This document shows positions 25,199-33,471 of a stretch of 64,000 nt of DNA, one piece after another. Source of the stretch: JACVRW01 sp963837445 (GTDB lineage: Bacteria; Actinomycetota; Thermoleophilia; Solirubrobacterales; Thermoleophilaceae); contig CAWINK010000016.1 in the NCBI GenBank assembly GCA_963837445.1, positions 1 through 64,000 on the forward strand. Reading direction: 5' to 3'. Positions within the stretch are counted from its first letter, which is position 1, and each line of letters opens with the position of its first letter. Under the pieces are notes generated by a model. The model had not been told where the DNA came from, did not search any database, and saw only the letters and a list, made by a program, of their open reading frames with translations. The position numbers and the translations under genes are program-made.

Positions 25199-25837
25199 AT
25201 GGATTCAAAGCGTTCTCTGCTCTCCCCCGAACTGCTCGATCAGCTTGATCGACAGTGGCGGCTTCAGCGCGCGCCGGTGGTCGAGCACCTCCAGCCGGGT
25301 CTGGCCGACGACGAGATGGATGCGCTAGTCGAGCCCCTCGGCGTTCGGCTCCCCGTGGAGGCGCGCACCTGGTGGGGCTGGCACGACGGGGCGAGAACCG
25401 ACGGGGGGTTATCGCGACGGCGCACAATTGGTGCTGGCTTTGAGTACCTGCCGCTCGCCGAGGCGGTTGAGCAATATCGGCTGTGTCGCGAGGCGGCGGC
25501 ACAAGTGGCAAGCACGCCGGGACAAGAGTCGCCGTTGAGCGAGCCGAACTACTGGTGGGCGCCACATTGGTTCCCGATCACGTTGACCGGTTACGGGGGC
25601 ACCGTGGCATGCGACTGCTCCGTCGCGAATGGTCGGCCGACGCCCATCCGCATGGTCTGGTGGGCCGGGAGAGAGAGCTTTGCAGAGCCCGTCACCGAGT
25701 CGTTTGGACAGATGGTCTTGTGGTGGATCGACGCGCTGAGGAAGGGCGTATGGCGCTATCAGGAAGGGCGCGGCGAGTGGCAGGTCGACCACGGCCGGCT
25801 CGACGACCCCAGTCGAGAGTTGACACGGCTCGTGTGA
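25199..25837 (+). CDS. SMI1/KNR4 (SUKH)-like protein, probable immunity protein
   Basis: 212 residues beginning two bases after the nuclease stop. Family-like features are an N-terminal helix, LGVRLPVEARTWWGWHDGA (the LP...WW..HDG pattern of SUKH domains, residues about 48-66), GFEYLPLAEAVEQYR, WAPHWFPITLTGYGGTVACD (the buried HWFPI/G..ACD strand pair), and a C-terminal helix. SUKH proteins commonly neutralise nuclease toxins encoded directly upstream, so I infer it protects the producer or its kin from the 23346-25196 toxin. It has no signal peptide, consistent with cytoplasmic immunity. Confidence 0.78.
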   Translation: MDSKRSLLSPELLDQLDRQWRLQRAPVVEHLQPGLADDEMDALVEPLGVRLPVEARTWWGWHDGARTDGGLSRRRTIGAGFEYLPLAEAVEQYRLCREAAAQVASTPGQESPLSEPNYWWAPHWFPITLTGYGGTVACDCSVANGRPTPIRMVWWAGRESFAEPVTESFGQMVLWWIDALRKGVWRYQEGRGEWQVDHGRLDDPSRELTRLV

Positions 25838-25864
25838 TCGGCGACGTGCCACCTGACGGCCCAC

Positions 25865-27286
25865 CTAGTCTTGGCGCAGGAGTGCCAGCTTCGCGAGCTT
25901 CTCGAGGTTGGCGTCCATCGCGCCGCGAATCGAACCTTCGCTGATCTCATTCTCACCCCGCGCAAGCTCGCGCGCCAAGGCTTCTCGGTCGCGGCTCCCG
26001 TCGAGCAGGGTGACAAGCCTGCGGCCGAGTTGATCGGCGAGGTTCACAGGCTCGACGTGGAGGCTGGGAACCCATGAGCCGCGGGCGGCCAGCTCGCGTG
26101 TGAGTGCGGGCGCTAGGGGTGCCGCTGCCGCCGTCGACGCGATCGGCGGTGGCGATGTGTGCAACCGCGCCGCCCCGTCGGCGGCCCTTCGTAGCACCGC
26201 TCCAGCGGTCGTCTGCGGGCTGAGGTTCGTGCGGTCCGCGAGCTCCTCGACCGATACGGCCGCCGGCGCGGCACGCTCGAGCTCCCCAGCAACGGCCCGA
26301 ACGGCGGGTGCTGCGTCGTGCGCCGGCTTGGCTGCCTCCGTTCGCGCGCTTGCCCAGAGCTCCGCCGCCCGCTTAGCGTCGGGCTCGAGCTCGAACGAAG
26401 CGGAGTCGCGCACCAGCAGCGTGCGGTTGAACGGGATGCCGGAGGCGTCGTCGGCAAGCTGCTGCCGTGCCACCGGGTCGGGTCCTGCCGCCTCGGCAAT
26501 GCGCCCGGCCGCGGGCCGGCCCAGCCGCAGGTCAGGCCAGCGCCGCGGATCGCACTCCGCCAGAAAGGTCAGGCCATGCCGGGCTGCGCGGGCGGCGACA
26601 TCCTCAAGCGAGAAACCGACGCAGCGCTCTGACAACTCGTCGTGATGGAGCACCTCAGCCGCCCGGTCTCGATAGTGGGTCAGCTCCAGCTCGAGCAGGC
26701 GACCGTAGGCATCATCAGCCACGTGCAGGTCGCGAGCCCGCTCCAAGGCGGCCAGCGCCGCCTGCTGCCTGCGCGCCGGATCCGTCTCCCGTCCAGCGCC
26801 GCGCCGGGCGATGGCCCGCGCCGCCGCCCGCAGGCTCCACCCGGGCTCGGCGTAGTAGGACACGAACGCCACCCCGGCAGGCGCCAGCGCCCGAGCAATC
26901 AGTTCCAGCGCCGCGTCCCCAACGTCGTCCGGCACCCATGACAGCAGGCCATGCGCGATGACCACGTCAAAGCCCTCGAGGTCCATGCCCGGGTCGAGCA
27001 GGTCGGCTTCGATCAGCTCAACGTTGCTCAGCTCGGCCGCCGCCGCGAGCTCTCGGCCTCGCGCGAGGGCGTGCGTGCTCGAGTCGAGCCCCACGCACGT
27101 GGCCTGAGGCAGCGCACTCGCGACTGCCAGCAGGTGGCCGCCGTCACCGCAGCCGAGGTCGAGAACGTTCGCGGTGCTGGTACCCCTCACCTGCAATCCG
27201 TACAGCCGCGCCACCGAGAGCATTCGTTCCGGGTGAGCCCAAAGGTACGGGAGCGTGGGGTACGGCACCTCGTCGTAGGCCCCCAT
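25865..27286 (-). CDS. Class I SAM-dependent methyltransferase with methyltransferase-regulatory domain
   Basis: 473 residues starting at ATG 27286 (MGAYDEVPYPTLPY). The N-terminal half is a Rossmann methyltransferase: VLDLGCGDGGHLLAVA (motif I), VGLDSS, ELIEADLLD and VIAHGLLSWVPD (motif IV). The start and middle match the group of bacterial proteins that carry a predicted methyltransferase-regulatory domain (NVLDLGCGxGGNL with CVGID, then ELTHYRDRAAEVLHHDELSE). The C-terminal 200 residues are Ala-rich with a winged-helix-like segment (VSVEELADRTNLSPQTTAGAV). The substrate, often protein lysines in this group, is not known. Confidence 0.82.
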   Translation of the reverse strand: MGAYDEVPYPTLPYLWAHPERMLSVARLYGLQVRGTSTANVLDLGCGDGGHLLAVASALPQATCVGLDSSTHALARGRELAAAAELSNVELIEADLLDPGMDLEGFDVVIAHGLLSWVPDDVGDAALELIARALAPAGVAFVSYYAEPGWSLRAAARAIARRGAGRETDPARRQQAALAALERARDLHVADDAYGRLLELELTHYRDRAAEVLHHDELSERCVGFSLEDVAARAARHGLTFLAECDPRRWPDLRLGRPAAGRIAEAAGPDPVARQQLADDASGIPFNRTLLVRDSASFELEPDAKRAAELWASARTEAAKPAHDAAPAVRAVAGELERAAPAAVSVEELADRTNLSPQTTAGAVLRRAADGAARLHTSPPPIASTAAAAPLAPALTRELAARGSWVPSLHVEPVNLADQLGRRLVTLLDGSRDREALARELARGENEISEGSIRGAMDANLEKLAKLALLRQD

Positions 27287-27318
27287 CGACAGAGGTCCCT
27301 GACGCCGAGGGAGTCGGT

Positions 27319-27975
27319 CTACGGCGCCACCTCGAAGCTGAAGCTTGCCCGGGCGGAGTTCACGCCGCCCTTCCCGGACGCGGCGTCTTCCCGCATGGAG
27401 AGCAGATCCCCGGCGGCGAGCGGAGCCTGCATTCCCGGCTCGGACGAGCACGAGGTGTCGAAGCCGTCGACCGTGCAGGCGACGGCCGTAGCAGTGCCGT
27501 TGACGTTGAGTGTGAAGGTTCGCGATGAGGAGCCGCCCACACCCCCAGGATCCGCGGTGAGCTTCACTTGCAGGTTGCGTGCGGTGCCGGATCGCGCTGC
27601 GGGGACCTGAACGTTGGCTTCTGTCAGGTCCTTCCCGTCCGCCCCAATGCGGATGAACGTGCTCTCGCTACCCACGAGATCCGCCGAGCCCATGAGGAAT
27701 GAGGCCGCGGCTGCTCCTGGCGCGCCGTCGGTCCCGTCCCTGCCGGCCACGCCGGTCTGCCCGGTGGCGCCTGGCTGCCCGGTGGCGCCGGGGGGCCCGG
27801 TCCTGCCCGTGTTTCCCTTCAGCGCCTTGCGTGCCTTGCTCGACAGATCCTTCACGCCGAGCGAGCCGTCCTTGACTCGCTTTCCGGTGATCAGATCGGC
27901 CGCTACTGCCGTGGTGCCGCCAGCGGCTACCAGCGCGCTTGCGGCGACGGCGGTGTGGCTGAGGGTTCTATTCAT
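27319..27975 (-). CDS. Collagen-like surface/secreted protein
   Basis: 218 residues. The N-terminal hydrophobic segment (about 5-26) acts as a signal peptide or anchor. GKRVKDGSLGVKDLSSKARK follows, a motif common ahead of actinobacterial collagen-like stretches. Then come about a dozen Gly-X-Y triplets (residues about 54-90: GNTGRTGPPGATGQPGATG and continuing). The C-terminal domain of about 120 residues is beta-rich with two Cys. It is probably a cell-surface trimeric protein. It is on the same strand as the TasA-like genes upstream but separated from them by a small membrane-protein gene. Confidence 0.8.
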   Translation of the reverse strand: MNRTLSHTAVAASALVAAGGTTAVAADLITGKRVKDGSLGVKDLSSKARKALKGNTGRTGPPGATGQPGATGQTGVAGRDGTDGAPGAAAASFLMGSADLVGSESTFIRIGADGKDLTEANVQVPAARSGTARNLQVKLTADPGGVGGSSSRTFTLNVNGTATAVACTVDGFDTSCSSEPGMQAPLAAGDLLSMREDAASGKGGVNSARASFSFEVAP

Positions 27976-28086
27976 GGAGCCACACTAACCCCGAAGCAGT
28001 CGACATGCGGGAAGGCAGTGACCCGCCGCCCACCCGGGGGCCAACCCTCCGAGCATCCTGCTTAGACCACCGAATGGGTAGTCCAG

Positions 28087-28341
28087 TTAGGACACTCGAC
28101 GAGGAGGCGGGCCTTTTGAACGCCCGAGCATGAGAACCGCGAGGGCTACCAGGACGAGGGCAATGCCAGCCCCGAGCCAGAGATACGGCTCCCATGGGTC
28201 GAACGGCCGCTCAAAGAGCGAGCTGAGGTTTCCAGTCTCGTCAATGTGAACCGTCCGGTTCGGCTCGCGGTTGAGGTAGGCCACGACGAAGCAGACGGCC
28301 GACGCGACTCCGAGGCAGGCAGCGAACAAGCGTGGCCGCAT
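28087..28341 (-). CDS. Small two-helix membrane protein of unknown function
   Basis: 84 residues from ATG 28341: a helix at about residues 4-22, a 30-residue polar loop (NREPNRTVHIDETGN), a second helix at about 53-72, and a basic Pro-rich tail. It is in line with the TasA-like genes (17 bp after the first one's stop), so it is probably part of that operon. No family recognised. Confidence 0.6.
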   Translation of the reverse strand: MRPRLFAACLGVASAVCFVVAYLNREPNRTVHIDETGNLSSLFERPFDPWEPYLWLGAGIALVLVALAVLMLGRSKGPPPRRVS

Positions 28342-28358
28342 GCCGCGAATTTAACCCT

Positions 28359-28919
28359 CTAGGGGGCCGGAGCGGCCGTCCACAGGAAGCCGGCCTTTAC
28401 CCTGCCGGCCTGCACCGGGTTGTCGGCACCGTTTGGGCCGGCGTCGGGGAAGGACATCGTGAAGTGATAGCCGCGCCGCTCGTCTGGCTCCAGCACGCTC
28501 ACGTCGCGCACGCCGAGGTCCGACAGGCTTCCGGAGTAGACCAGCGTGCTGCGCCCGCCGTCGATCTCGGTCACCACGAGCCACAGCCGGCGTGACAGGT
28601 GGCCGCCGAGAGGGCCGGGCGTATCGCGGAGATGGGTGAGCGCGAGCCTGAACTGTCCAGGCGCGGCGCCCGAGTTGGAGATGCTCACCTCGCCGTCGGC
28701 GCTCCAGCCGGGCACGAGGCGCTCGGCGGAGAAGACGGCCGCGCCATCCCGGGAGTTGCGAATCTCAATGGGCCCGGTGGTACTCACGGCAGTGGCCTGG
28801 GGCGCCGGCTGGGCCCAGCTCAGGGCGATGTAAAGCGTGCCGGCGAAGGCCACCATGCCGAACGCCAGCATGAGCCTCCACAGCGATCTGCGCAGCCCCA
28901 GCGCACGGTTCATGTTCAT
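28359..28919 (-). CDS. TasA/camelysin-like exported protein
   Basis: 186 residues from ATG 28919 (a GTG at 28937 would add six residues). A basic N-terminus and a hydrophobic helix (about 12-35) are followed by IEIRNSRDGAAVFSAERLVPG, SNSGAAPGQFRL and, near the end, YHFTMSFPD. This parallels its neighbour at 28976 (NSKDGAAILTADAMRPG, ANTGDVDGTFTL, YRFTATFPDGAP). The pattern is that of TasA/camelysin-like proteins with SipW-type signal peptides. It is probably a minor matrix-fibre component. It lacks the ALxxG-type region just after the helix seen in its paralogue. Confidence 0.72.
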   Translation of the reverse strand: MNMNRALGLRRSLWRLMLAFGMVAFAGTLYIALSWAQPAPQATAVSTTGPIEIRNSRDGAAVFSAERLVPGWSADGEVSISNSGAAPGQFRLALTHLRDTPGPLGGHLSRRLWLVVTEIDGGRSTLVYSGSLSDLGVRDVSVLEPDERRGYHFTMSFPDAGPNGADNPVQAGRVKAGFLWTAAPAP

Positions 28920-28975
28920 GGTGCCCAGCGGTCCCACGGCCCGCCTCAGCGAGCCGTGGGGGCGAGAGGCGTCGA

Positions 28976-29545
28976 CTAGCTCGTTGACTCGAAGCTGTAG
29001 TCGACCGTCGTCTCGGCGCCTGCGTAGGTGTTGTCGACCTCAGGCGCTCCGTCCGGGAACGTGGCCGTGAACCTGTAGCGGTGTGTGTCGCCCGGGGCGT
29101 AGTTGCCGAGCGGCAGTGTCGCCATGTCGAACACGACGCCCGAGTAGATCGTCTCTACCGGGGGGCAGGAGCTGACGCAGGCGGGGTCGCCCAGGTCCTC
29201 GACCTCGAGGGTCAAGAGCTTGGAGAACGCCGGCAGCAGCGGAACGTCGACGACGCCCGACTGGAGCAGCGTGAACGTGCCGTCCACATCGCCCGTGTTC
29301 GCGATGTCGACAGTGCCGGTCGCGGTATCGCCGGGCCTCATTGCGTCGGCCGTCAGAATCGCGGCTCCGTCCTTGCTGTTGCTCTGCGACATCGACCCGG
29401 CGCTCAACACGTTGCTCGGGTTGGCGCTGGTCGAGTTGAAGTTCGCGCCCGATCCAACGGCCAGTGCGGACGCGGCGAGTACCGCAAACAGCGCGGCCAT
29501 GATCTTTCGCGGTGAATTGGCCCACAGGGCCTTGAATCGTGACAT
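28976..29545 (-). CDS. TasA/camelysin-like fibre-forming protein
   Basis: 189 residues starting at ATG 29545, with a perfect AAGGAG Shine-Dalgarno sequence. A SipW-dependent-type signal sequence (KIMAALFAVLAASALAVGSGANF) precedes DGAAILTADAMRPGDTATGT, IANTGDVDGTFTL, a disulfide candidate pair (PACVSSCPP) and YRFTATFPD. TasA proteins are trimmed by the SipW signal peptidase and polymerise into biofilm fibres; some camelysins are peptidases. A SipW-like signal peptidase is encoded 1.6 kb away (31191), supporting a matrix-fibre role. It is divergent from the EAL-domain gene. Confidence 0.78.
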   Translation of the reverse strand: MSRFKALWANSPRKIMAALFAVLAASALAVGSGANFNSTSANPSNVLSAGSMSQSNSKDGAAILTADAMRPGDTATGTVDIANTGDVDGTFTLLQSGVVDVPLLPAFSKLLTLEVEDLGDPACVSSCPPVETIYSGVVFDMATLPLGNYAPGDTHRYRFTATFPDGAPEVDNTYAGAETTVDYSFESTS

Positions 29546-29661
29546 TCGGTGCTCCTTAGCTGAGTAATAGGCCTTCGCCTACCTATCGAACCGCCAGGCC
29601 CCCAGCGGGATCGTCCATTTGAGGTATCTCGCTGGTGCTCCGGGACGGCGATGGGAACGAG

Positions 29662-31179
29662 ATGACGAATCCCGAGTCGCCCGTGCATCGCGGGCTCTCA
29701 ACAGTGCGCGACGCCCCCTCGCGTCTGCGCCCACAGTTCCTGGTCACATTCACGCTGCTCGGCGTGCTGGCCGTCGCTGCGCTGGTCTACGTGGTCGGCG
29801 CGGTCATGTCCAACGACATCCGCAAGGAGCAGATCGACGGCGCGCGCGAGCGCGCGGAGCTGCTGGCCCAGGCCAGCTTCGCTCCGCGCTTGCAGGGCCC
29901 GCTCCACGACCACAGCGCCCGGAAGCTGCGCGCCCTGGATGAAGCGGCCGTCGCGGCTCAGCGCTCGGACAACCTGTCCTCGCTTGCGGTCTGGGATCGC
30001 GACTCGCACATCGTGTACGCGAGCGACCACCGTCAGATCGGCAAGGTCTACTCCGCCCCGGCGGCGGTGAGGGCGGCCCTCGCAGGCAAGACCGTCGTGG
30101 AGGTCGCCGAGGGCGCCACCAGCCCGGTGGACAAGACAAAGGGCAAGCAGATCCAGGTTGCCGTGCCGCTGAACGGCCGCGATGGCAAGGGCCGCACTCG
30201 CGCGGCGTTCGAGCTGCACGTGCCCTACGGGCCTGTCGCCACCGAGATCTCCCAGCGCAGCCGCCGTATCAACCTCATCCTCCTCGCGGCCGCCGCGCTG
30301 TTCTTCGCGGCAGTCTTTCCACGGCTGCTGAGCGCCTCGCGCGCGCTGCGCTCCCAGTCCGACCCCGCGTCCCGGCTGCTCGTGCGCGAGCTCGGTCAAG
30401 CGATCGACGAGGGTGGGCTCCACCTCAATTATCAGCCCAAGGTCAATCTGCGCACGGGCGAGGTCGACTCCGTCGAGGCCCTGCTCCGCTGGGACCACCC
30501 TCGCAACGGAATGATGAGCCCGGCCGAGTTCCTGCCCGCGGTCGCCGACAGCGACCTGATCGGGCCGCTGACCATCCACCTGCTGGATCAGGGAATGCGC
30601 GACTGCAGCGCATGGCGTGCCCAGGGCATGACGGCGGGGATGGACCTCAACCTCGCCGCGGCCAACGTGCTCGATCCCCTGCTGCCAGGAGAGGTGCAGC
30701 GCCTGCTGGAGAAGTGGAAGCTCCCGGCAAGCGCGCTGGGACTGGAGCTGACTGAGACGGCGCTCGCGGCCGATCTCGATGGGGCCCTGGCGGTCCTGCG
30801 CCACCTCGCCGACATGGGCGTGCGGCTCGCGATCGACGACTTCGGTACCGGCTACTCGTCGCTGACGGTGCTGCGCGACCTGCCGATCCGCGAGTTGAAG
30901 ATCGATAGGTCGTTCATCAGCGGCCTCGTGAACAGCTCCGCCGACGAGCGGCTCGTGCGCTCGATGATCGGGCTGGCGCACGACTTTGACGTGATCGCCG
31001 TGGCCGAGGGTGTCGAGGACGAGGACACGCTTGCGCGCCTGGCCGAGCTCGGCTGCGACCACGCCCAGGGGTACTACTTCAGCCGTCCGGTGGGTCTCGA
31101 AGCTCTCATGCAGTGGTTCGAAGCACCCAGCCTGGCCGCCGCCACCGAGAACGGCGCGCAACCGGTCGGAGCGGCCTAG
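29662..31179 (+). CDS. Membrane-bound EAL-domain cyclic-di-GMP phosphodiesterase
   Basis: 505 residues from ATG 29662 (a further in-frame start lies at 29635). A membrane helix (about 27-50), an extracytoplasmic sensor-like region of about 150 residues (SLAVWDRDSHIVYASDH, GKVYSAPAAVRAALAGKT; Cache-like) and a second helix (about 205-225) precede an EAL domain. The catalytic motifs are complete: VEALLRW, DLNLAAAN, ELTETAL, IDDFGTGYSSL, ELKIDRSFI, VAEGVEDE and QGYYFSRP. An active c-di-GMP hydrolase is therefore predicted. No GGDEF domain. It sits between the TasA-like and signal-peptidase genes, suggesting c-di-GMP control of matrix export. Confidence 0.9.
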   Translation: MTNPESPVHRGLSTVRDAPSRLRPQFLVTFTLLGVLAVAALVYVVGAVMSNDIRKEQIDGARERAELLAQASFAPRLQGPLHDHSARKLRALDEAAVAAQRSDNLSSLAVWDRDSHIVYASDHRQIGKVYSAPAAVRAALAGKTVVEVAEGATSPVDKTKGKQIQVAVPLNGRDGKGRTRAAFELHVPYGPVATEISQRSRRINLILLAAAALFFAAVFPRLLSASRALRSQSDPASRLLVRELGQAIDEGGLHLNYQPKVNLRTGEVDSVEALLRWDHPRNGMMSPAEFLPAVADSDLIGPLTIHLLDQGMRDCSAWRAQGMTAGMDLNLAAANVLDPLLPGEVQRLLEKWKLPASALGLELTETALAADLDGALAVLRHLADMGVRLAIDDFGTGYSSLTVLRDLPIRELKIDRSFISGLVNSSADERLVRSMIGLAHDFDVIAVAEGVEDEDTLARLAELGCDHAQGYYFSRPVGLEALMQWFEAPSLAAATENGAQPVGAA

Positions 31180-31190
31180 CTGGCGCGCTC

Positions 31191-32045
31191 ATGCTCCGGA
31201 AGGTCGCCCTCAACCTCTTCCTCGCGGCGATGTTCGCCATCGCCGCGCTCATGGTCGTCCCGGCAGCGCTCGGCCTGCACCGCTACGTAATCCTGACCGG
31301 GTCGATGACCGGGACCTACGACCCGGGCTCGATCGTCTTCGACGAGCAGGTTCCGACCTCGTCGCTGGAGGTCGGGGACGTGATCACCTATGCCCCGCCG
31401 CCCGGCATGTCCCCGAACCACAAACTGGTCACCCACCGGATCGCGCGAATCTCGCCCGGCCGCGGAAGCCGACGCGTCTACAAGACCAAGGGCGACGCCA
31501 ACAAGACCGCCGACCGGTGGCGCTTCAGGCTCCCTGCGGCCGAGCAGGACAAGGTCGTGTTCAGCCTGCCCTACGCCGGCTACCTCTTCGCCGTCCTCGG
31601 CGTGAAGCAGTTCCGGATGGCCCTGATCGGCGCGCCGGCCCTGCTGGTGGCGCTGTGGATAGTGATCGGAATGTGGCGCGACGCGGGTGCGATCGTCCGC
31701 CGGCGCGAGCAAGGCGTCGCCTGGTCGACCGTGAGCGCTCGCCGCACCCCGAACCTCGGGCCGGCCACCGCGGGCGCGGGGGCCACCGGCTCGGGCGCCG
31801 CTGCGCTGCCGATCACCTGGGGCTTACCTACGGCGCGCCGGCATGGCCCGGCGCCCGTGGTGCACACAGGCGAGCCTGCCCGCGCCCACACACGCGGTCG
31901 CGCCGGCCGTGTTCCGCTTCCGGTCACATGCCGGCCGCGCGGGCGCGCCGGCGGCGTGGAGGTGCCGATCGTCCTGCCCGCACGGTTGCGAGCGGGTCCG
32001 ATCTCCGTGGCCCGCGCTGCTCAGGCTCCGCGCGCCGAGAACTGA
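31191..32045 (+). CDS. SipW-type (Ser-His) signal peptidase I with unusual C-terminal tail
   Basis: 284 residues. An N-terminal membrane helix (about 5-28) is followed by the catalytic Ser38 in ILTGSMTGTYDPGS. DVITY and the HRI motif (His82) follow, where most bacterial enzymes have Lys; this is the SipW/archaeal-eukaryotic type. A second helix lies at about 150-168. It probably processes the two TasA-like proteins nearby. The last 100 residues are Pro/Arg/Ala-rich and look non-globular; they may be a disordered tail or reflect a frame slip. The 3' end overlaps the convergent LmbU-like gene by 25 bp. ATG 31191 lies 11 bp after the EAL stop. Confidence 0.85.
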   Translation: MLRKVALNLFLAAMFAIAALMVVPAALGLHRYVILTGSMTGTYDPGSIVFDEQVPTSSLEVGDVITYAPPPGMSPNHKLVTHRIARISPGRGSRRVYKTKGDANKTADRWRFRLPAAEQDKVVFSLPYAGYLFAVLGVKQFRMALIGAPALLVALWIVIGMWRDAGAIVRRREQGVAWSTVSARRTPNLGPATAGAGATGSGAAALPITWGLPTARRHGPAPVVHTGEPARAHTRGRAGRVPLPVTCRPRGRAGGVEVPIVLPARLRAGPISVARAAQAPRAEN

Positions 32046-32578
32046 TGCCCACACTCCGGGCACACAAGCTCGTGACGGTCCCGTGGGGGTGGGGCCGGCG
32101 CGGACTCCGGCTCCGGCCGCTCGCGCGTCTTGCGTAGCTCGGACCGCAGCGAGCGGACGGAGAGTGACTCCGCCGCGGCGCGGTCGAGCCAGCGGTCCTG
32201 CTCCTCGGCGGGGAGGCTCGCCACCTCGGCGTGATGGCTGAACGACAGGTGCTCGTGGCGCCGGCTCACGTCGAACCGACCTGCCACGTAGGCCATGTTC
32301 ATGAGGCTCTGGACGTCGTAGCCGGTGACGCGGGCGGCGGCTCCGTAGCGCTCGCCGTAGCGCGCGTTTCCGTACCGGAGCCAGTCGCCGATCCACCAGC
32401 TGCTCGCGCGGCCGAGGGCCCCGAGCCAGCGTCCCTGCCGCACCCAATCGGCCACCGTGAGCGCCGCGCGCGGAGACCAGGACTTGGTGGTGAGGCCAGC
32501 GGGCGACCGCACCGCGGGGACTGGTCGCGGGGCGTCTGAACGAAGGGTCCGTGTGTCCAGAGAGGTGGCGATCGGCAA
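32021..32578 (-). CDS. LmbU-like regulator with C-terminal zinc-ribbon motif
   Basis: 185 residues from TTG 32578, or 163 from GTG 32512. The core VADWVRQGRWL, then WWIGDWLRYGNARYGERYG, VTGYDVQSLMNMAYVAGRFD and LSFSHHAEVASLPAEEQDRW, matches LmbU-family proteins. These are DNA-binding regulators known from lincomycin clusters. The C-terminus adds a Pro/Glu linker and HELVCPECGHQF, half a zinc ribbon. It is divergent from the glycosyltransferase/eCIS operon, with about 200 bp between the starts, so it is a candidate regulator of it; that is positional inference. Confidence 0.75.
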   Translation of the reverse strand: MPIATSLDTRTLRSDAPRPVPAVRSPAGLTTKSWSPRAALTVADWVRQGRWLGALGRASSWWIGDWLRYGNARYGERYGAAARVTGYDVQSLMNMAYVAGRFDVSRRHEHLSFSHHAEVASLPAEEQDRWLDRAAAESLSVRSLRSELRKTRERPEPESAPAPPPRDRHELVCPECGHQFSARGA

Positions 32579-32785
32579 GCATCCCGGTGCCGAGTGTCCA
32601 AGTCGTTGGCAACGTACACCCGCGTTCCGCACGACTTCAAGGGCAGATTTCGCGGCGGGTTCGACATGGCGAAATCCGCACAGGCTCGCTCCCCCGAGAC
32701 TGCGCCGAAGCTCCATCGCGGGGCAAGTCTCCTGGCGTCGGGAGATTTCTCGACACGCCCCGGCCGGCGCGAGTACGTTGGCCGC

Positions 32786-33421
32786 GTGTCGGACGAGATC
32801 GTCGCGTACATGGTCAGCTGCCAGGCGCGCGATTCCGTGCGGGCCGGCACGCTCGAGCGGCTGGCAGCCACGGACTGGCTGGGCGAAGTCGCGGTGGTGC
32901 TCGACGAGGTGCAGGCCGAGCGGGCCCAGGAGCGCCAGGAGCGCACGTCGCGCCGGCTGCTCGAAATAGCGGCGGCGGAGGGGGTCGGTTTCGTCCTGTT
33001 TCTCGAGGACGACCTCGACTTCAACGAGCACCTGCGGCACAACCTCACGCACTGGACCCCGCTCCTCAGCGCGGGCCCTGACGGCCAGCTGCTCGGCTCG
33101 CTCTACGACCCGGGCGTCCGCGCGCTCTCGTGGGACCACGATCGAGCCTTCTCGATCGCGGACCCGGAGCTGGTCTACGGCAGCCAGGCCTTCCTGCTGT
33201 CGCGCGCGACGGTGCTGGATGTGCTCGCGGGCTGGGACAGCGTGCCGGGCATGCAGGACATCAAGATCTCCCGGCTGGCCGCTGCGGCGGGCCCGATCTA
33301 CTACCACCGTCCGTCGCTCGTTCAGCACGTCGACGCTCCGAGCACCTGGGGCGGCCCACGTCACTGGGCGAGCGACTTCTCCTCCTCGTGGCGCGCACCT
33401 GAGGTCGCGTTGAGCGGTTAG
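32786..33421 (+). CDS. Glycosyltransferase-like protein at the head of the eCIS region
   Basis: 211 residues from GTG 32786. The sequence begins EIVAYMVSCQARDSV and LERLAATDW; an acidic VGFVLFLEDDLDFNEHLRHN stretch (residues about 68-87) resembles the DxD-containing nucleotide-sugar site of glycosyltransferases. Later GSQAFLLSRATVLDVL and PGMQDIKISRLAAA also resemble glycosyltransferase family 25/2-type proteins. I infer a sugar transferase but cannot name the family with certainty. It is separated by 50 bp from the large glycosyltransferase gene, which has its own promoter-like sequence. Confidence 0.6.
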   Translation: MSDEIVAYMVSCQARDSVRAGTLERLAATDWLGEVAVVLDEVQAERAQERQERTSRRLLEIAAAEGVGFVLFLEDDLDFNEHLRHNLTHWTPLLSAGPDGQLLGSLYDPGVRALSWDHDRAFSIADPELVYGSQAFLLSRATVLDVLAGWDSVPGMQDIKISRLAAAAGPIYYHRPSLVQHVDAPSTWGGPRHWASDFSSSWRAPEVALSG

Positions 33422-33436
33422 CGCGCCGTACAAATA

Positions 33437-33465
33437 TTGACTCGACGCTCCGCGCTGACGAGGCT
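33437..33465 (+). promoter_or_regulatory. Candidate -35/-10 promoter for the glycosyltransferase-eCIS operon
   Basis: TTGACT (33437-33442), a 17-bp spacer, and GAGGCT (33460-33465) are followed by six bases and then the ATG at 33472. The predicted start of transcription coincides with the A of the ATG, so the transcript would be leaderless. An AT-rich patch (tacaaata, 33429-33436) lies just upstream, unusual in this GC-rich window. Confidence 0.45.
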
Positions 33466-33471
33466 CGGCGC

